Shown one piece after another: positions 24,131 to 32,278 of a stretch of DNA of 64,000 bases. Numbering within the stretch: the first letter of the stretch is position 1; each line of letters starts with the position of its first letter. The notes under the pieces were generated by a model. That model was not told the origin of the DNA. It did not search any database and saw only the letters and a program-made list of their open reading frames with translations. Source of the stretch: Dyella_B sp035690825 (lineage in GTDB: Bacteria > Pseudomonadota > Gammaproteobacteria > Xanthomonadales > Rhodanobacteraceae). Position numbers and translations under genes: made by a program. The DNA lies in the NCBI RefSeq assembly GCF_051954575.1, contig NZ_JBQCHP010000026.1:5866-69865 (forward strand), read 5' to 3'.

Positions 24131-26038
24131 ATGCTGCAGTCACTACGTGACAAAATACATGGATGGCCGGCCATTATCGTGCTGGGCATTGCCGTATTCG
24201 CCATGTCGTTCTTCGGCATCGAAGGCTACTTCAACTCCCATGTTGAAACCTTCGTGGCCAAGGTCGGCAAGCGCGAAATCAGCCAGCAGCAGTTCCAGGA
24301 CACCATCAACCGCATCCGTCAGCAGCAGCGCGCACAACTGGGCGACCAGTTCGACGCCAGCGTGTTCGACAAACCCCAATTCAAGCAGCAGGTGCTGGAC
24401 GAGCTGATCAACCAGCAAGTGCTGCTGCAGGCCAACGAAGATCTGGGCATGCGCGTGTCGGATCAGGCGCTGCGCGACGCCATCGCCTCGCAGCCGGCGT
24501 TCCAGGTCGACGGCAAGTTCGATCAAAACATGTACCGCGCGCAGCTCGCTGGCGCCGGCATGACGCCGCAGGCCTATCAGGATGGCTTGCGCACCCAGAT
24601 GGAAAGCAGCTTGTTGCAGGATGCGATCAGCAGCAGCACGATCGTGACGCCGGCCGACATCGACCGCTATCTGGATCTGAAACTGCAGCGCCGGGACATC
24701 CGCTATTTCGTGCTGCCGCGTCCGGCCCCGGAAGACAGCCAGGTCACCGACGCGCAAGTGCAGGATTACTACAAGGCGCACCAGGCGGATTTCATGAATC
24801 CGGAACAGGTGTCGCTGAAATACATCGAAGTGAATGGCGCGGATCTGAAAGCCGATACGCAACCCACCGATGAAGAACTGAAAAAGCGCTATCAGAGCGA
24901 ACTCTCTCGTTTCGGCATGCCGGAAGAGCGCGAGGTGTCGCACATCCTGATCAACGTGCCGAAAAACGCCACGCCCGCGCAGCAGAAAGCCGCGCTGGAA
25001 AAAGCCGAGAAAATCGCTGCCGAAGCCACGCCGGCCAACTTCGCCAAGCTGGCCCAGCAGGATTCGGACGACTTGGGTTCCAAACTGCAAGGCGGCGACC
25101 TGGGCTGGTTGCAGAAAGGCGTGACCAATCCCGCGTTCGATGCGGCGATGTTCGCGCTGCAGAAAGGACAGATCTCCAAACCGGTGCTGTCCGACGAGGG
25201 CTATCACATCATCTACCTGCGCGACATTCGCAGCGGCCAGACCAAGCCGTTCGAGCAGGTGCGCGATCAATTGCTGAAAGAAGCCACCACCGGTGAGCGC
25301 GATCGCGTCTACAACGAAACGGCCGGCAAGATGACCGACCTGACCTCGCAGAATCCCGGCTCGCTGGAGCCCGCCGCGCAGGCGCTGAAGCTTGAGATCA
25401 AGGAAACGCCGCTGTTCGGTCGCCAGGGCGGGCAGGGCATCGCCGCCAATCCGAAGCTGGTGGCCGCGGCGTTCTCCAACGACGTGCTCGTGGCCGGCAA
25501 CAATTCGCCGCTGATCAATCTCGGCAAGAACGATTCTGTCGTCGTGCGCGTGGACAGGCACGTGCCGGCCTCGGTCAAGCCGGTCGCCGAAGTGCATGAC
25601 GCCATCGTGCAGAAGATCCTGGACCAGCGCATTGCCGAAGCGGCCAGCAAGAAGGCCGATGTACTGGTGCAGCGTCTTGGCAAGGGCGAAGACATCGCCG
25701 CCGTGGCCAAGGCCGAGCATGCCGACCTGCAGAGCGTGAACCAGGCGCAGCGCGTGCAGCAGGGCGTACCGCAACCCGTGCTGACGCAGGCGTTCAAGAC
25801 GCCGCATCCGGCGGCCGACGGCAAACCGCAGTACGCCAGTGTCGCGCTCGATCACGGCAGCTACGCCATCCTGGCCGTGGACAAGGTGCAAGGGGGCGAT
25901 CTGTCCAAGCTGACCGCCGACGACCGCCAGCAGCTCTATCGCCAGATGGTGCAGGTCTACGCGGCGATGGAAGCGCAGGGTCTGGTCGACATGCTCAAGT
26001 CCAAGGCGAAGATCGAGGTCGCCAAGGACCGCATGTAA
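24131..26038 (+). CDS. ppiD: Periplasmic folding chaperone PpiD
   Basis: A 635-aa membrane-anchored periplasmic chaperone near the Sec translocon. A single N-terminal transmembrane helix lies at about residues 13-31, after the cytoplasmic MLQSLRDKIHGW. A SurA-like N-domain follows, then a parvulin-type PPIC domain at about residues 266-363, with REVSHILI and DLGWLQKG. A long C-terminal region completes the family architecture. Length is close to the E. coli protein (623 aa). It ends the protein-quality-control block. Confidence 0.94.
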   Translation: MLQSLRDKIHGWPAIIVLGIAVFAMSFFGIEGYFNSHVETFVAKVGKREISQQQFQDTINRIRQQQRAQLGDQFDASVFDKPQFKQQVLDELINQQVLLQANEDLGMRVSDQALRDAIASQPAFQVDGKFDQNMYRAQLAGAGMTPQAYQDGLRTQMESSLLQDAISSSTIVTPADIDRYLDLKLQRRDIRYFVLPRPAPEDSQVTDAQVQDYYKAHQADFMNPEQVSLKYIEVNGADLKADTQPTDEELKKRYQSELSRFGMPEEREVSHILINVPKNATPAQQKAALEKAEKIAAEATPANFAKLAQQDSDDLGSKLQGGDLGWLQKGVTNPAFDAAMFALQKGQISKPVLSDEGYHIIYLRDIRSGQTKPFEQVRDQLLKEATTGERDRVYNETAGKMTDLTSQNPGSLEPAAQALKLEIKETPLFGRQGGQGIAANPKLVAAAFSNDVLVAGNNSPLINLGKNDSVVVRVDRHVPASVKPVAEVHDAIVQKILDQRIAEAASKKADVLVQRLGKGEDIAAVAKAEHADLQSVNQAQRVQQGVPQPVLTQAFKTPHPAADGKPQYASVALDHGSYAILAVDKVQGGDLSKLTADDRQQLYRQMVQVYAAMEAQGLVDMLKSKAKIEVAKDRM

Positions 26039-26064
26039 TCAAGCGCAAACGATCGCGCAAAGAA

Positions 26065-26092
26065 AAGGCGGCTCGGAAGGGCCGCCTTTTTT
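26065..26092. terminator. Bidirectional terminator between ppiD and mltD
   Basis: AAGGCGGC pairs with GCCGCCTT around an 8-base loop, with T-rich flanks on both strands. It serves both convergent genes. Confidence 0.85.
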
Positions 26093-26130
26093 CGTTGAAC
26101 GATGTGGAACAGTGATTCGGCTGCTCGACG

Positions 26131-27378
26131 TCAGTGCTTGCCGGACGAACCGACCTTGAGCATCTGACCCGGCTTCAGCGCCTTGCCATGCAGATGATTC
26201 AAGCGCTCGAGCGTGCTGACGCTGGTGGAATAATTGCGCGCGATCTGCCATAGGCTTTCGCCGGGACGCACGACGTGTGTGCTTGCGTGACGCGGCGCTT
26301 GCGCCTGGTCTTCATCATCCTGTGCCTTGTCCGCCGCATAGGGTGCATGCAGGGGAACCGTGGACGAAACGCTGGCGGTCATGTCCTGCGCGTTGGCGAT
26401 CTGCATGGCGTTGCGCAGTTGTTCGGCGTTGCGATGCGGCATCAGCAGGTGCCCGGGGCCGTCCGTGTCCAGAAAATTGCTTTGCAGCGCGGGGTTCAGC
26501 CGCTTCAGAGCATCTGTATCCATGCCCGCATGATCCGCCGCGACGGACAAGGACATGCTGCGGTTCACCTCCACCGTTTCCAGATGCTGGTCGGCAGGCA
26601 GGGTGGGCAGATCGACGCGGAAGCGCGAGGGATCGCGCACCACGCAGGAGATGGCCAGCAATTTGGTGAGATGCTCGCGGGTAATACGCGGCACCGGCAA
26701 TTTCGGAATGGCCGGTTCGTCCGGCGGCGTACCATGCTGCTGCACCAGGCGTTGCACGCCGAATTCGCCGCGATTGAAGGCGTAGTCGACCAAGCGCCAG
26801 TCGTGCAACTGGTTGTAATAGTCATGCAGCATGTGCATCACGCCATCGGTCGAGGCGGAGGTATCCAGCCGGCCGTCGTAGCCGCGCTCTACATGCAGGC
26901 CCATCACACGCGCCGTGCTTTGCACCAGCTGCCACATGCCGGCAGGTAGATTGCGATGGCCCGGCACGGGGCGATACTGGCTTTCCACCCACGGCAGCAG
27001 CACGAATTCACCTGCCACGTCATATTTCTCGGCCGCTTGCTGGACGTAGACGATCTGCGGCAACGCATCGCTCATTTGTGCTTCGAAGCGTTGCGGATTC
27101 TGCGTGTAGCGATGCGCCCACACCATGATCTGCGGATCCGCATCGCAATCGGACATGACGAAACTGCCGCGCAGCTTGTCCCACACATTGGCGGTGGTCA
27201 CCTCGGGCGTGCTCTGCGGCGCTTGTATCTGCGGCGAAGGCAAGGATGGTGCGGGTGCCGGAATCGACGCTGGCGCAACCTTCGCTGGAATGTGGCCCGA
27301 CTGGTTCACGGAGGGCGTGGCGCATGCGGTCAAAAGCGAGGCCAACGCAGCGGGCAGAAGTCGTCGTGTGTGCTTCAT
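26131..27378 (-). CDS. mltD: Membrane-bound lytic murein transglycosylase D
   Basis: A 415-aa lipoprotein that cleaves peptidoglycan glycan strands. The lipobox LLTAC sits at the end of a signal peptide (about residues 8-20). The SLT-type catalytic domain has LLPWVESQY with Glu132 as the likely acid, then PAGMWQLVQSTA. One LysM repeat lies near the C-terminus (about 365-410), containing VVRPGESLWQIARNYSTSV. Its start overlaps the gloB stop (ATGA), so the two are coupled, the gene pair also seen in E. coli. A longer in-frame start upstream adds a segment inside gloB and is unlikely. Confidence 0.92.
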   Translation of the reverse strand: MKHTRRLLPAALASLLTACATPSVNQSGHIPAKVAPASIPAPAPSLPSPQIQAPQSTPEVTTANVWDKLRGSFVMSDCDADPQIMVWAHRYTQNPQRFEAQMSDALPQIVYVQQAAEKYDVAGEFVLLPWVESQYRPVPGHRNLPAGMWQLVQSTARVMGLHVERGYDGRLDTSASTDGVMHMLHDYYNQLHDWRLVDYAFNRGEFGVQRLVQQHGTPPDEPAIPKLPVPRITREHLTKLLAISCVVRDPSRFRVDLPTLPADQHLETVEVNRSMSLSVAADHAGMDTDALKRLNPALQSNFLDTDGPGHLLMPHRNAEQLRNAMQIANAQDMTASVSSTVPLHAPYAADKAQDDEDQAQAPRHASTHVVRPGESLWQIARNYSTSVSTLERLNHLHGKALKPGQMLKVGSSGKH

Positions 27379-28139
27379 GCGCGGAACGCATCCTTGGCCG
27401 AGCGCAATGCCGCGAAGCGGGCGACCGGATCGTTGGCGGCGCCATGCCGATTGCACCAGTCGATGACGCTTTCGCTGTCGACGCGCAGGAATGGATTGCA
27501 GGCCAGCTCGCTCGACAGCGGTGCCGGCACGCTTGGTTGATGCTGCGCACGCAGGCGCGCCACTTCATCCACGCGCTGCTGCAGGGCGAGGTTGTCGGGC
27601 TCCACCGATTGCGCGAAGCGGCCGTTGGCGGCGGTGTATTCGTGGCCGCAGCAGACCAGCAGATCACCCGGCAACGAAGCGATGCGCTGCAGCGAGGACA
27701 GCATTTGCGCCGGTGTGCCTTCGAACAGCCGACCGCAGCCGAGACTGAACAGCGTATCGCCACACAACAGCACACCGGCGCCCGCGTACACGATATGGCT
27801 GAGCGTGTGTCCAGGCACCGCCATCACCTGGAAGCGCGCGAACGGCTGCGTCAGCACCACGGTGTCGCCATCCTGCAGTCGATGGGTGGCGATCGCGATG
27901 CGGGCGTCGTCGGGCGCGTAGATGGGCACGTCGTAGGTTTTGCGCAGCGCTTCGGCGCCGCCGATGTGATCGTTGTGATGGTGCGTCAGCAGAATCGCGC
28001 ACAGCTTGAGCTGGCGTGCGCGCAGGGCCGTTTCCACCGGCGCCGCTTCGCCGGGATCGACCACGATGGCATCACCGTTGTCATCGTGCAGCAACCAGAT
28101 GTAGTTGTCGGCAAGCGCCGGTAACGGTACGACGTGCAA
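27375..28139 (-). CDS. gloB: Hydroxyacylglutathione hydrolase (glyoxalase II)
   Basis: A 254-aa metallo-beta-lactamase-fold enzyme that hydrolyses S-lactoylglutathione to lactate and glutathione, finishing methylglyoxal detoxification. The metal-binding motif THHHNDH is at residues 52-58, with later ligands in VPGHTLSHIVY, CGDTLF and CCGHEYT. I prefer the TTG at 28139, because GGAG lies seven bases upstream and the protein then begins HVVPLPALADNYIW as in the family. An ATG at 28190 would add 17 residues. It is divergent from the methyltransferase-rnhA-dnaQ group, a conserved neighbourhood. Confidence 0.93.
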   Translation of the reverse strand: MHVVPLPALADNYIWLLHDDNGDAIVVDPGEAAPVETALRARQLKLCAILLTHHHNDHIGGAEALRKTYDVPIYAPDDARIAIATHRLQDGDTVVLTQPFARFQVMAVPGHTLSHIVYAGAGVLLCGDTLFSLGCGRLFEGTPAQMLSSLQRIASLPGDLLVCCGHEYTAANGRFAQSVEPDNLALQQRVDEVARLRAQHQPSVPAPLSSELACNPFLRVDSESVIDWCNRHGAANDPVARFAALRSAKDAFRA

Positions 28140-28469
28140 GGGCGATCTCCGCTGTTGCGGATGCGCCCGCCGCTGTTGCATGGTGAGCACACAGGCTCAT
28201 GCAGCACGGCCGGCACATCCTTCGTATCGACTGACGCAGGCGTCCGGCTTGCGCGAGATCGACGACTATAAGGCCCCGGGTGTCCCCGGTTCGTTAGATA
28301 TGCGTTAACCAGAGACCCGCCTGATTTGCGTTGTGCCGTGGTTCGTCTTTGTCGGAGGCTGGTTAATATCTCGGGGGGTGCTTCGCCTGGCCCTGGCGGC
28401 CGCCAGGTAACCAGGCGTAAGGACCAACCGCTAAACTCCCTCCCATAGCTTCAGACAGGCCTTCAGTAG
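28140..28469. other. 330-bp divergent region between gloB and the methyltransferase gene
   Basis: A possible rightward promoter is TTCGTC (28342-28347), 16 bases, TAATAT (28364-28369). Downstream, 28384-28417 forms a long hairpin: CGCCTGG/CCAGGCG outside and a perfect CCTGGCGG/CCGCCAGG palindrome inside. It would lie in the leader of the methyltransferase transcript. No gene is seen. Confidence 0.45.
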
Positions 28470-29147
28470 ATGCGACAGCGCGCCCAGGACATCTATGCAA
28501 GTGCGCCCATGCGTAGTCTGCTGGCCGATGAGACGGTCGCGTACATGCCCGACGTCCGCCGCTGCGCCGGTTCCCGGGCATTGCTGCTCTCGGCCGCGGC
28601 GGCCGACGGCCCGCCGAACCCGCCGTACCTGGGGCAATGGGTTACGTTGCGCCTGGCGGAAGGGCGCCTGGGAGGGGACGTCTCGGCCAGTGCGAACGAG
28701 CCGCTGCCGTTCCTGGACGGAGCGTTCGACCTGATCCTGCTGCGCCATGCGCTGGAGCTGGTCCCGTTGTCGCTGGATGAGATCGTGCGCGTGCTGACGC
28801 CTGGCGGGCTGCTGGTACTGACTGGCATCAGCCCGCTCAGCGGATGGACGCCCTGGTGGCTCTGGCGCACGCGTGGTAGCGCCGCGCACGCCAGGTCGCC
28901 CCTAGAGCTCGCCGCGCGCCTGCGCCGTGCGGAAGTGCTGGTGGAGCGGGTGCAGCGGGTAGGGCAACTGCTGCCGCTGTCCAACGCCCCAACCGGCAAG
29001 ACGCCGGGCTGGCTCGGCGGCGGCTACGTGCTGGTCGCGCGCAAGAAGGGGCCAGCGAGCGTGCCGATTCGGCTGCGTCCCAAGCCCGCGACGGCGCCGG
29101 TACGCGCGGGACTTGCGCCTGGTGCGCGCCGCAGTTCGGTAAGCTGA
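28470..29147 (+). CDS. Class I SAM-dependent methyltransferase-like protein (YafS-type)
   Basis: A 225-aa protein resembling a methyltransferase 11 domain. The middle has PLPFLDGAFDLILLRHALELV (core pattern FLDGAFDLILLRHALE) and then EIVRVLTPGGLLVLTGI, the usual post-motif segments. The N-terminal glycine-rich SAM loop is poorly conserved: SRALLLSAAA replaces the expected GxGxG. The enzyme may therefore be diverged. The C-terminal 40 residues are Arg/Pro/Ala-rich. Position between gloB and rnhA corresponds to yafS in E. coli. Substrate unknown. Confidence 0.75.
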   Translation: MRQRAQDIYASAPMRSLLADETVAYMPDVRRCAGSRALLLSAAAADGPPNPPYLGQWVTLRLAEGRLGGDVSASANEPLPFLDGAFDLILLRHALELVPLSLDEIVRVLTPGGLLVLTGISPLSGWTPWWLWRTRGSAAHARSPLELAARLRRAEVLVERVQRVGQLLPLSNAPTGKTPGWLGGGYVLVARKKGPASVPIRLRPKPATAPVRAGLAPGARRSSVS

Positions 29148-29189
29148 GTCATTTCCCCGATCAAAAGAACACAAAACGGAGCCGAACGA

Positions 29190-29633
29190 GTGGCGGAAGT
29201 GGAAGCGTTTACCGATGGCGCATGCCTCGGCAATCCTGGCCCGGGAGGATGGGCGGCCCTGTTGCGAGCCAAGGGCACCGAACGGTTGCTGAGCGGTGGC
29301 GAGGCGCAGACCACCAACAACCGCATGGAACTGCTCGCCGCCATTGAGGCGCTCGAAGCGCTCAAGCGGCCCTGCCAGGTGGTGCTTACTACCGATTCGC
29401 GCTACGTCATGCAAGGCATCGAGGAATGGGTGCCGCGCTGGATCAGCAACGGTTGGCGCACCGCCGACAAAAAGCCGGTCAAGAACCAGGATCTATGGGA
29501 GCGGCTGGCGAGCGCCGCCGCGCCGCATAAAATTCGCTGGCAGTGGGTGCGCGGTCATAGCGGGCATGATGAAAACGAGCGGGTGGATCAGGCCGCGCGG
29601 CAGCAGGCGGAACAATTCAGGAAATTGGCATGA
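29190..29633 (+). CDS. rnhA: Ribonuclease HI
   Basis: A 147-aa enzyme that degrades RNA in RNA-DNA hybrids. The four catalytic acids are visible: Asp9 in FTDGACLGNPGPGG, Glu47 in RMELLAAIEAL, Asp69 in TTDSRYV and Asp133 in ERVDQAAR. The basic protrusion PRWISNGWRTADKKPVKN is present. The start is GTG. Its stop overlaps the dnaQ start (ATGA). Confidence 0.96.
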   Translation: MAEVEAFTDGACLGNPGPGGWAALLRAKGTERLLSGGEAQTTNNRMELLAAIEALEALKRPCQVVLTTDSRYVMQGIEEWVPRWISNGWRTADKKPVKNQDLWERLASAAAPHKIRWQWVRGHSGHDENERVDQAARQQAEQFRKLA

Positions 29634-30367
29634 GACAGATCTTTCTCGATACGGAGACCACGGGCCTTGAAGTACGACAAGGGCATCGCCTGATCGAAAT
29701 CGCCTGCGTGGAAATGGTCGAGCGCCGGCTGACCGGCCGGCATTACCAGACCTATCTCAATCCCGAGCGTGCGATCGACGAAGGCGCGCGCGAAGTCACC
29801 GGCATCGCCGACGAATTCCTGCTCGACAAGCCGCGCTTCCCTGAAATCGTGGATGAATTCCTGGCCTTCATCGATGGCGCCGAGCTGATCATCCACAACG
29901 CGGCGTTCGACGTGGGCTTCATCAACGCGGAACTCGCGCGCATCGGTGCGCACTACGGCTGCCTGGCCGATCGCTGCAACGTGCTCGATACCTTGGCGAT
30001 GGCGCGCGAACGCTATCCCGGCCAGCGCAACAGCCTGGACGCGCTATGCAAACGCCTGGGCGTCGACAATTCCGCGCGCGATCTGCACGGCGGCCTGATC
30101 GACGCGCAACTGCTGGCGGACGTCTATCTGGCGATGACCTCCGGCCAGGTTGTGCTCGACCTCGGGTTCGACGGCAGCGCGGAAACCAGCGGCGTTCGCG
30201 CGGTGATCGCGCCGGTGGTGTTGGCGCGGCGGCCGCGTGTGCTGCGTGCGAGCGAGGAAGAAATCGGCGCGCATATGCGCCGGCTGGATGCGCTGGATAA
30301 AAGCGCGGGCGGGCAGTCGATCTGGCGCAAGCAGGAGCTTGAGGTCAAGCAGGAATTGGGAGCCTAA
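29630..30367 (+). CDS. dnaQ: DNA polymerase III epsilon subunit (3'-5' exonuclease)
   Basis: A 245-aa proofreading exonuclease. Exo I is DTETTG at residues 7-12, Exo II lies in IIHNAAFDVGFIN, and Exo III in LHGGLIDAQLLADVY with the preceding LCKRLGVDNSARD. The C-terminal extension (about 180-245) is the polymerase-alpha tethering part. It is translationally coupled to rnhA. Confidence 0.96.
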   Translation: MRQIFLDTETTGLEVRQGHRLIEIACVEMVERRLTGRHYQTYLNPERAIDEGAREVTGIADEFLLDKPRFPEIVDEFLAFIDGAELIIHNAAFDVGFINAELARIGAHYGCLADRCNVLDTLAMARERYPGQRNSLDALCKRLGVDNSARDLHGGLIDAQLLADVYLAMTSGQVVLDLGFDGSAETSGVRAVIAPVVLARRPRVLRASEEEIGAHMRRLDALDKSAGGQSIWRKQELEVKQELGA

Positions 30368-30380
30368 GCTTGAGCTCGCC

Positions 30381-30400
30381 GCCCCGGCGAACGCCGGGGC
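30381..30400. terminator. Hairpin between dnaQ and the PP2C gene
   Basis: GCCCCGGC pairs with GCCGGGGC around GAAC. On the + strand ACTTTTGCTTT follows after a few bases. A weak terminator or dispersed repeat. Confidence 0.5.
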
Positions 30401-30439
30401 CCAACGACTTTTGCTTTATCCCAAAATACGGTGCACCAC

Positions 30440-31147
30440 TCAGTGAACCCGCACCAGAATCGCCGTGATGTTATCGGTGCCGCCGTTCTCCAGCGCCGCC
30501 AGCAGCAGGTGATCCAGGCATTCCTGCGCCGCCAGATCGCGCCGCGCCATGATCGCTTCGATGGCGCGATCGTTCACTTCCTCGGTCAAGCCGTCGCTGC
30601 ACACCAGAAAGCTCGTCCTGGGTTCGAGCCGCCCCTTCGCCATGCTGATGTGCAATTGCTCCAGTGCCGTGATGCCTAGCGCCTGGGTGAGAATATTGCG
30701 CTGCGGATGGCGCTTCGCCTGCGTCTCGTCGATCGCGCCGGACTCGACCAGCCGCTGCACCAGCGAATGATCATGGCTGATCTGCCGCAGGCCATCCTTC
30801 CACTGATAGATGCGGCTGTCACCCACCCAGGCCACTTCGTATTCCTGCTCGGAAAAACGGATCGCGGCGACGGTGGTGCCCATCGGCAGGGCATCGTCAT
30901 AACGCTGCGCATACTCCAGCAGCCGCGCCGCCGCACCGTGCACTGCTTCCGCCAGCGGCGCGCCCTTGCGCACCGACGCCACGATCGCATCCCGTGCCAG
31001 CGCCGAGGCCACTTCGCCATGCTGATGCCCGCCCATGCCATCGGCGACCAGAAACAGGCCGAGCGCCGCATCGGCATAGTAGGTGTCTTCATTGCGCGTG
31101 CGGCGCAAACCGACATGGGTTCCGTGTCCGAATTCGATCATGGGCAT
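30440..31147 (-). CDS. PP2C-type serine/threonine protein phosphatase
   Basis: A metal-dependent phosphatase of about 235 aa. Seen in order are TRNEDTYY (metal-binding Asp), LFLVADGMGGHQHGEVAS, GTTVAAIRF, VAWVGDSRIYQW, FLVCSDGLTEEV and GGTDNITAILVRV, all classical PP2C motifs. It would reverse Ser/Thr phosphorylation, in many bacteria alongside type VI secretion or a Hanks kinase, but no kinase gene is adjacent. The start is uncertain: ATGs at 31141 and 31147 are both possible and neither has a strong ribosome site. Confidence 0.9.
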   Translation of the reverse strand: MPMIEFGHGTHVGLRRTRNEDTYYADAALGLFLVADGMGGHQHGEVASALARDAIVASVRKGAPLAEAVHGAAARLLEYAQRYDDALPMGTTVAAIRFSEQEYEVAWVGDSRIYQWKDGLRQISHDHSLVQRLVESGAIDETQAKRHPQRNILTQALGITALEQLHISMAKGRLEPRTSFLVCSDGLTEEVNDRAIEAIMARRDLAAQECLDHLLLAALENGGTDNITAILVRVH

Positions 31148-31262
31148 TCGCTGGATGGATGGGCGCAGCATGCCGGATGTACTGGCGTGGCGCAAAGAAT
31201 TTGCGATGTTGTTCGCACCCCAATTGTCCGGAGAAATCTGCGCCAAAGCGGAGGGTTTTTGT

Positions 31263-31397
<135 letters not shown>

Positions 31398-31471
31398 GAA
31401 AAGGTGCGCGTGGGCCTGCGCGAGCCGAGCATGATACGTGTTGGGCGGGGTTGTGACAACAGGTGGCGGGG

Positions 31472-32170
31472 TTATTCGGCTCTTGGAGCCAAGTTACTGT
31501 CGAGGCGGGTCGCCAACCGCTGGGTACGGGGCAGGTAGTGGTGATCCGGATCCAGCGACACCGCCACGTAGCGCGACCGCCCGACGATTTCCTTGCGTGG
31601 AAAGAAGCCGAAGTAGCGTGAATCCATGCTGTTGTCGCGGTTGTCGCCCAGCAACAAATATTGGCCGGCAGGGACGGTCACCGGCCCGAAGTTGCGGGCA
31701 TCGCTGGGGTAGTAGCGCGACAGGCGGATCAGGTGCTGTACGTGGCCCAGTTGTTCCACTTCGTAGCGGGCCGGGTCCTGCAGGTCATCATGGATGCCGG
31801 TGACGGTGGCGGGGCTGTAGCGGGCGGGAACGCCGTTGACGTAGAGCACGTTGTCGCGCATGGCCACTTCGTCGCCGGGGACGCCGATGACGCGCTTGAC
31901 CAGTTTCTCGTCGGCGGCGTGCGAGTCGAGCACCACGATGTCGCCGCGTTGCGGATCGGCCAGGTGCATCAGCGATAGATGGGTGAAGGGGAGGCGGATG
32001 TCGTAGGCGGCCTTGTCGACCACGATGCGGTCGCCGATCTGGATGGTCGGCTGCATCGAGCCTGTCGGCACCACGTTCCAGTCGGCGAGCGCGCTGCGGA
32101 ACATCAGCATGCCGAGCATGAAGACGATGAAGCCCTTGTTCTGCGAAAGCATGGACAGCAGGCGGCGCAT
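31472..32170 (-). CDS. Signal peptidase I paralogue
   Basis: A 232-aa S26-family signal peptidase. The nucleophile Ser38 lies in PTGSMQPTI and the general-base Lys92 in KLVKRVIGVPGD; the C-terminal box GDNRDNSMDSR is present. One N-terminal hydrophobic helix (about 13-29) anchors it. It is shorter than the main lepB at 52239 and has a different insert. The start at 32170 has AAGGGG at proper spacing; an ATG two codons earlier is too close to that site. Such second copies can process special exported proteins; a specific substrate is not evident. Confidence 0.9.
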   Translation of the reverse strand: MRRLLSMLSQNKGFIVFMLGMLMFRSALADWNVVPTGSMQPTIQIGDRIVVDKAAYDIRLPFTHLSLMHLADPQRGDIVVLDSHAADEKLVKRVIGVPGDEVAMRDNVLYVNGVPARYSPATVTGIHDDLQDPARYEVEQLGHVQHLIRLSRYYPSDARNFGPVTVPAGQYLLLGDNRDNSMDSRYFGFFPRKEIVGRSRYVAVSLDPDHHYLPRTQRLATRLDSNLAPRAE

Positions 32171-32238
32171 GGTCATCCCCTTCGGTTGAGGTCTCCCGGA
32201 ATGGACCGTGTGCTTGGCGGCGAGTTTCCTCGCGGCGA

Positions 32239-32271
32239 AAAGAAAACGGGGCGATGTCGCCATCGCCCCGT
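32239..32271 (-). terminator. Rho-independent terminator after ppsA
   Basis: An 11-bp perfect stem ACGGGGCGATG/CATCGCCCCGT with a four-base loop is followed by a TTTTCTTTT tail on the minus strand. It separates ppsA from the signal peptidase gene downstream. Confidence 0.88.
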
Positions 32272-32278
32272 TGCTTGT

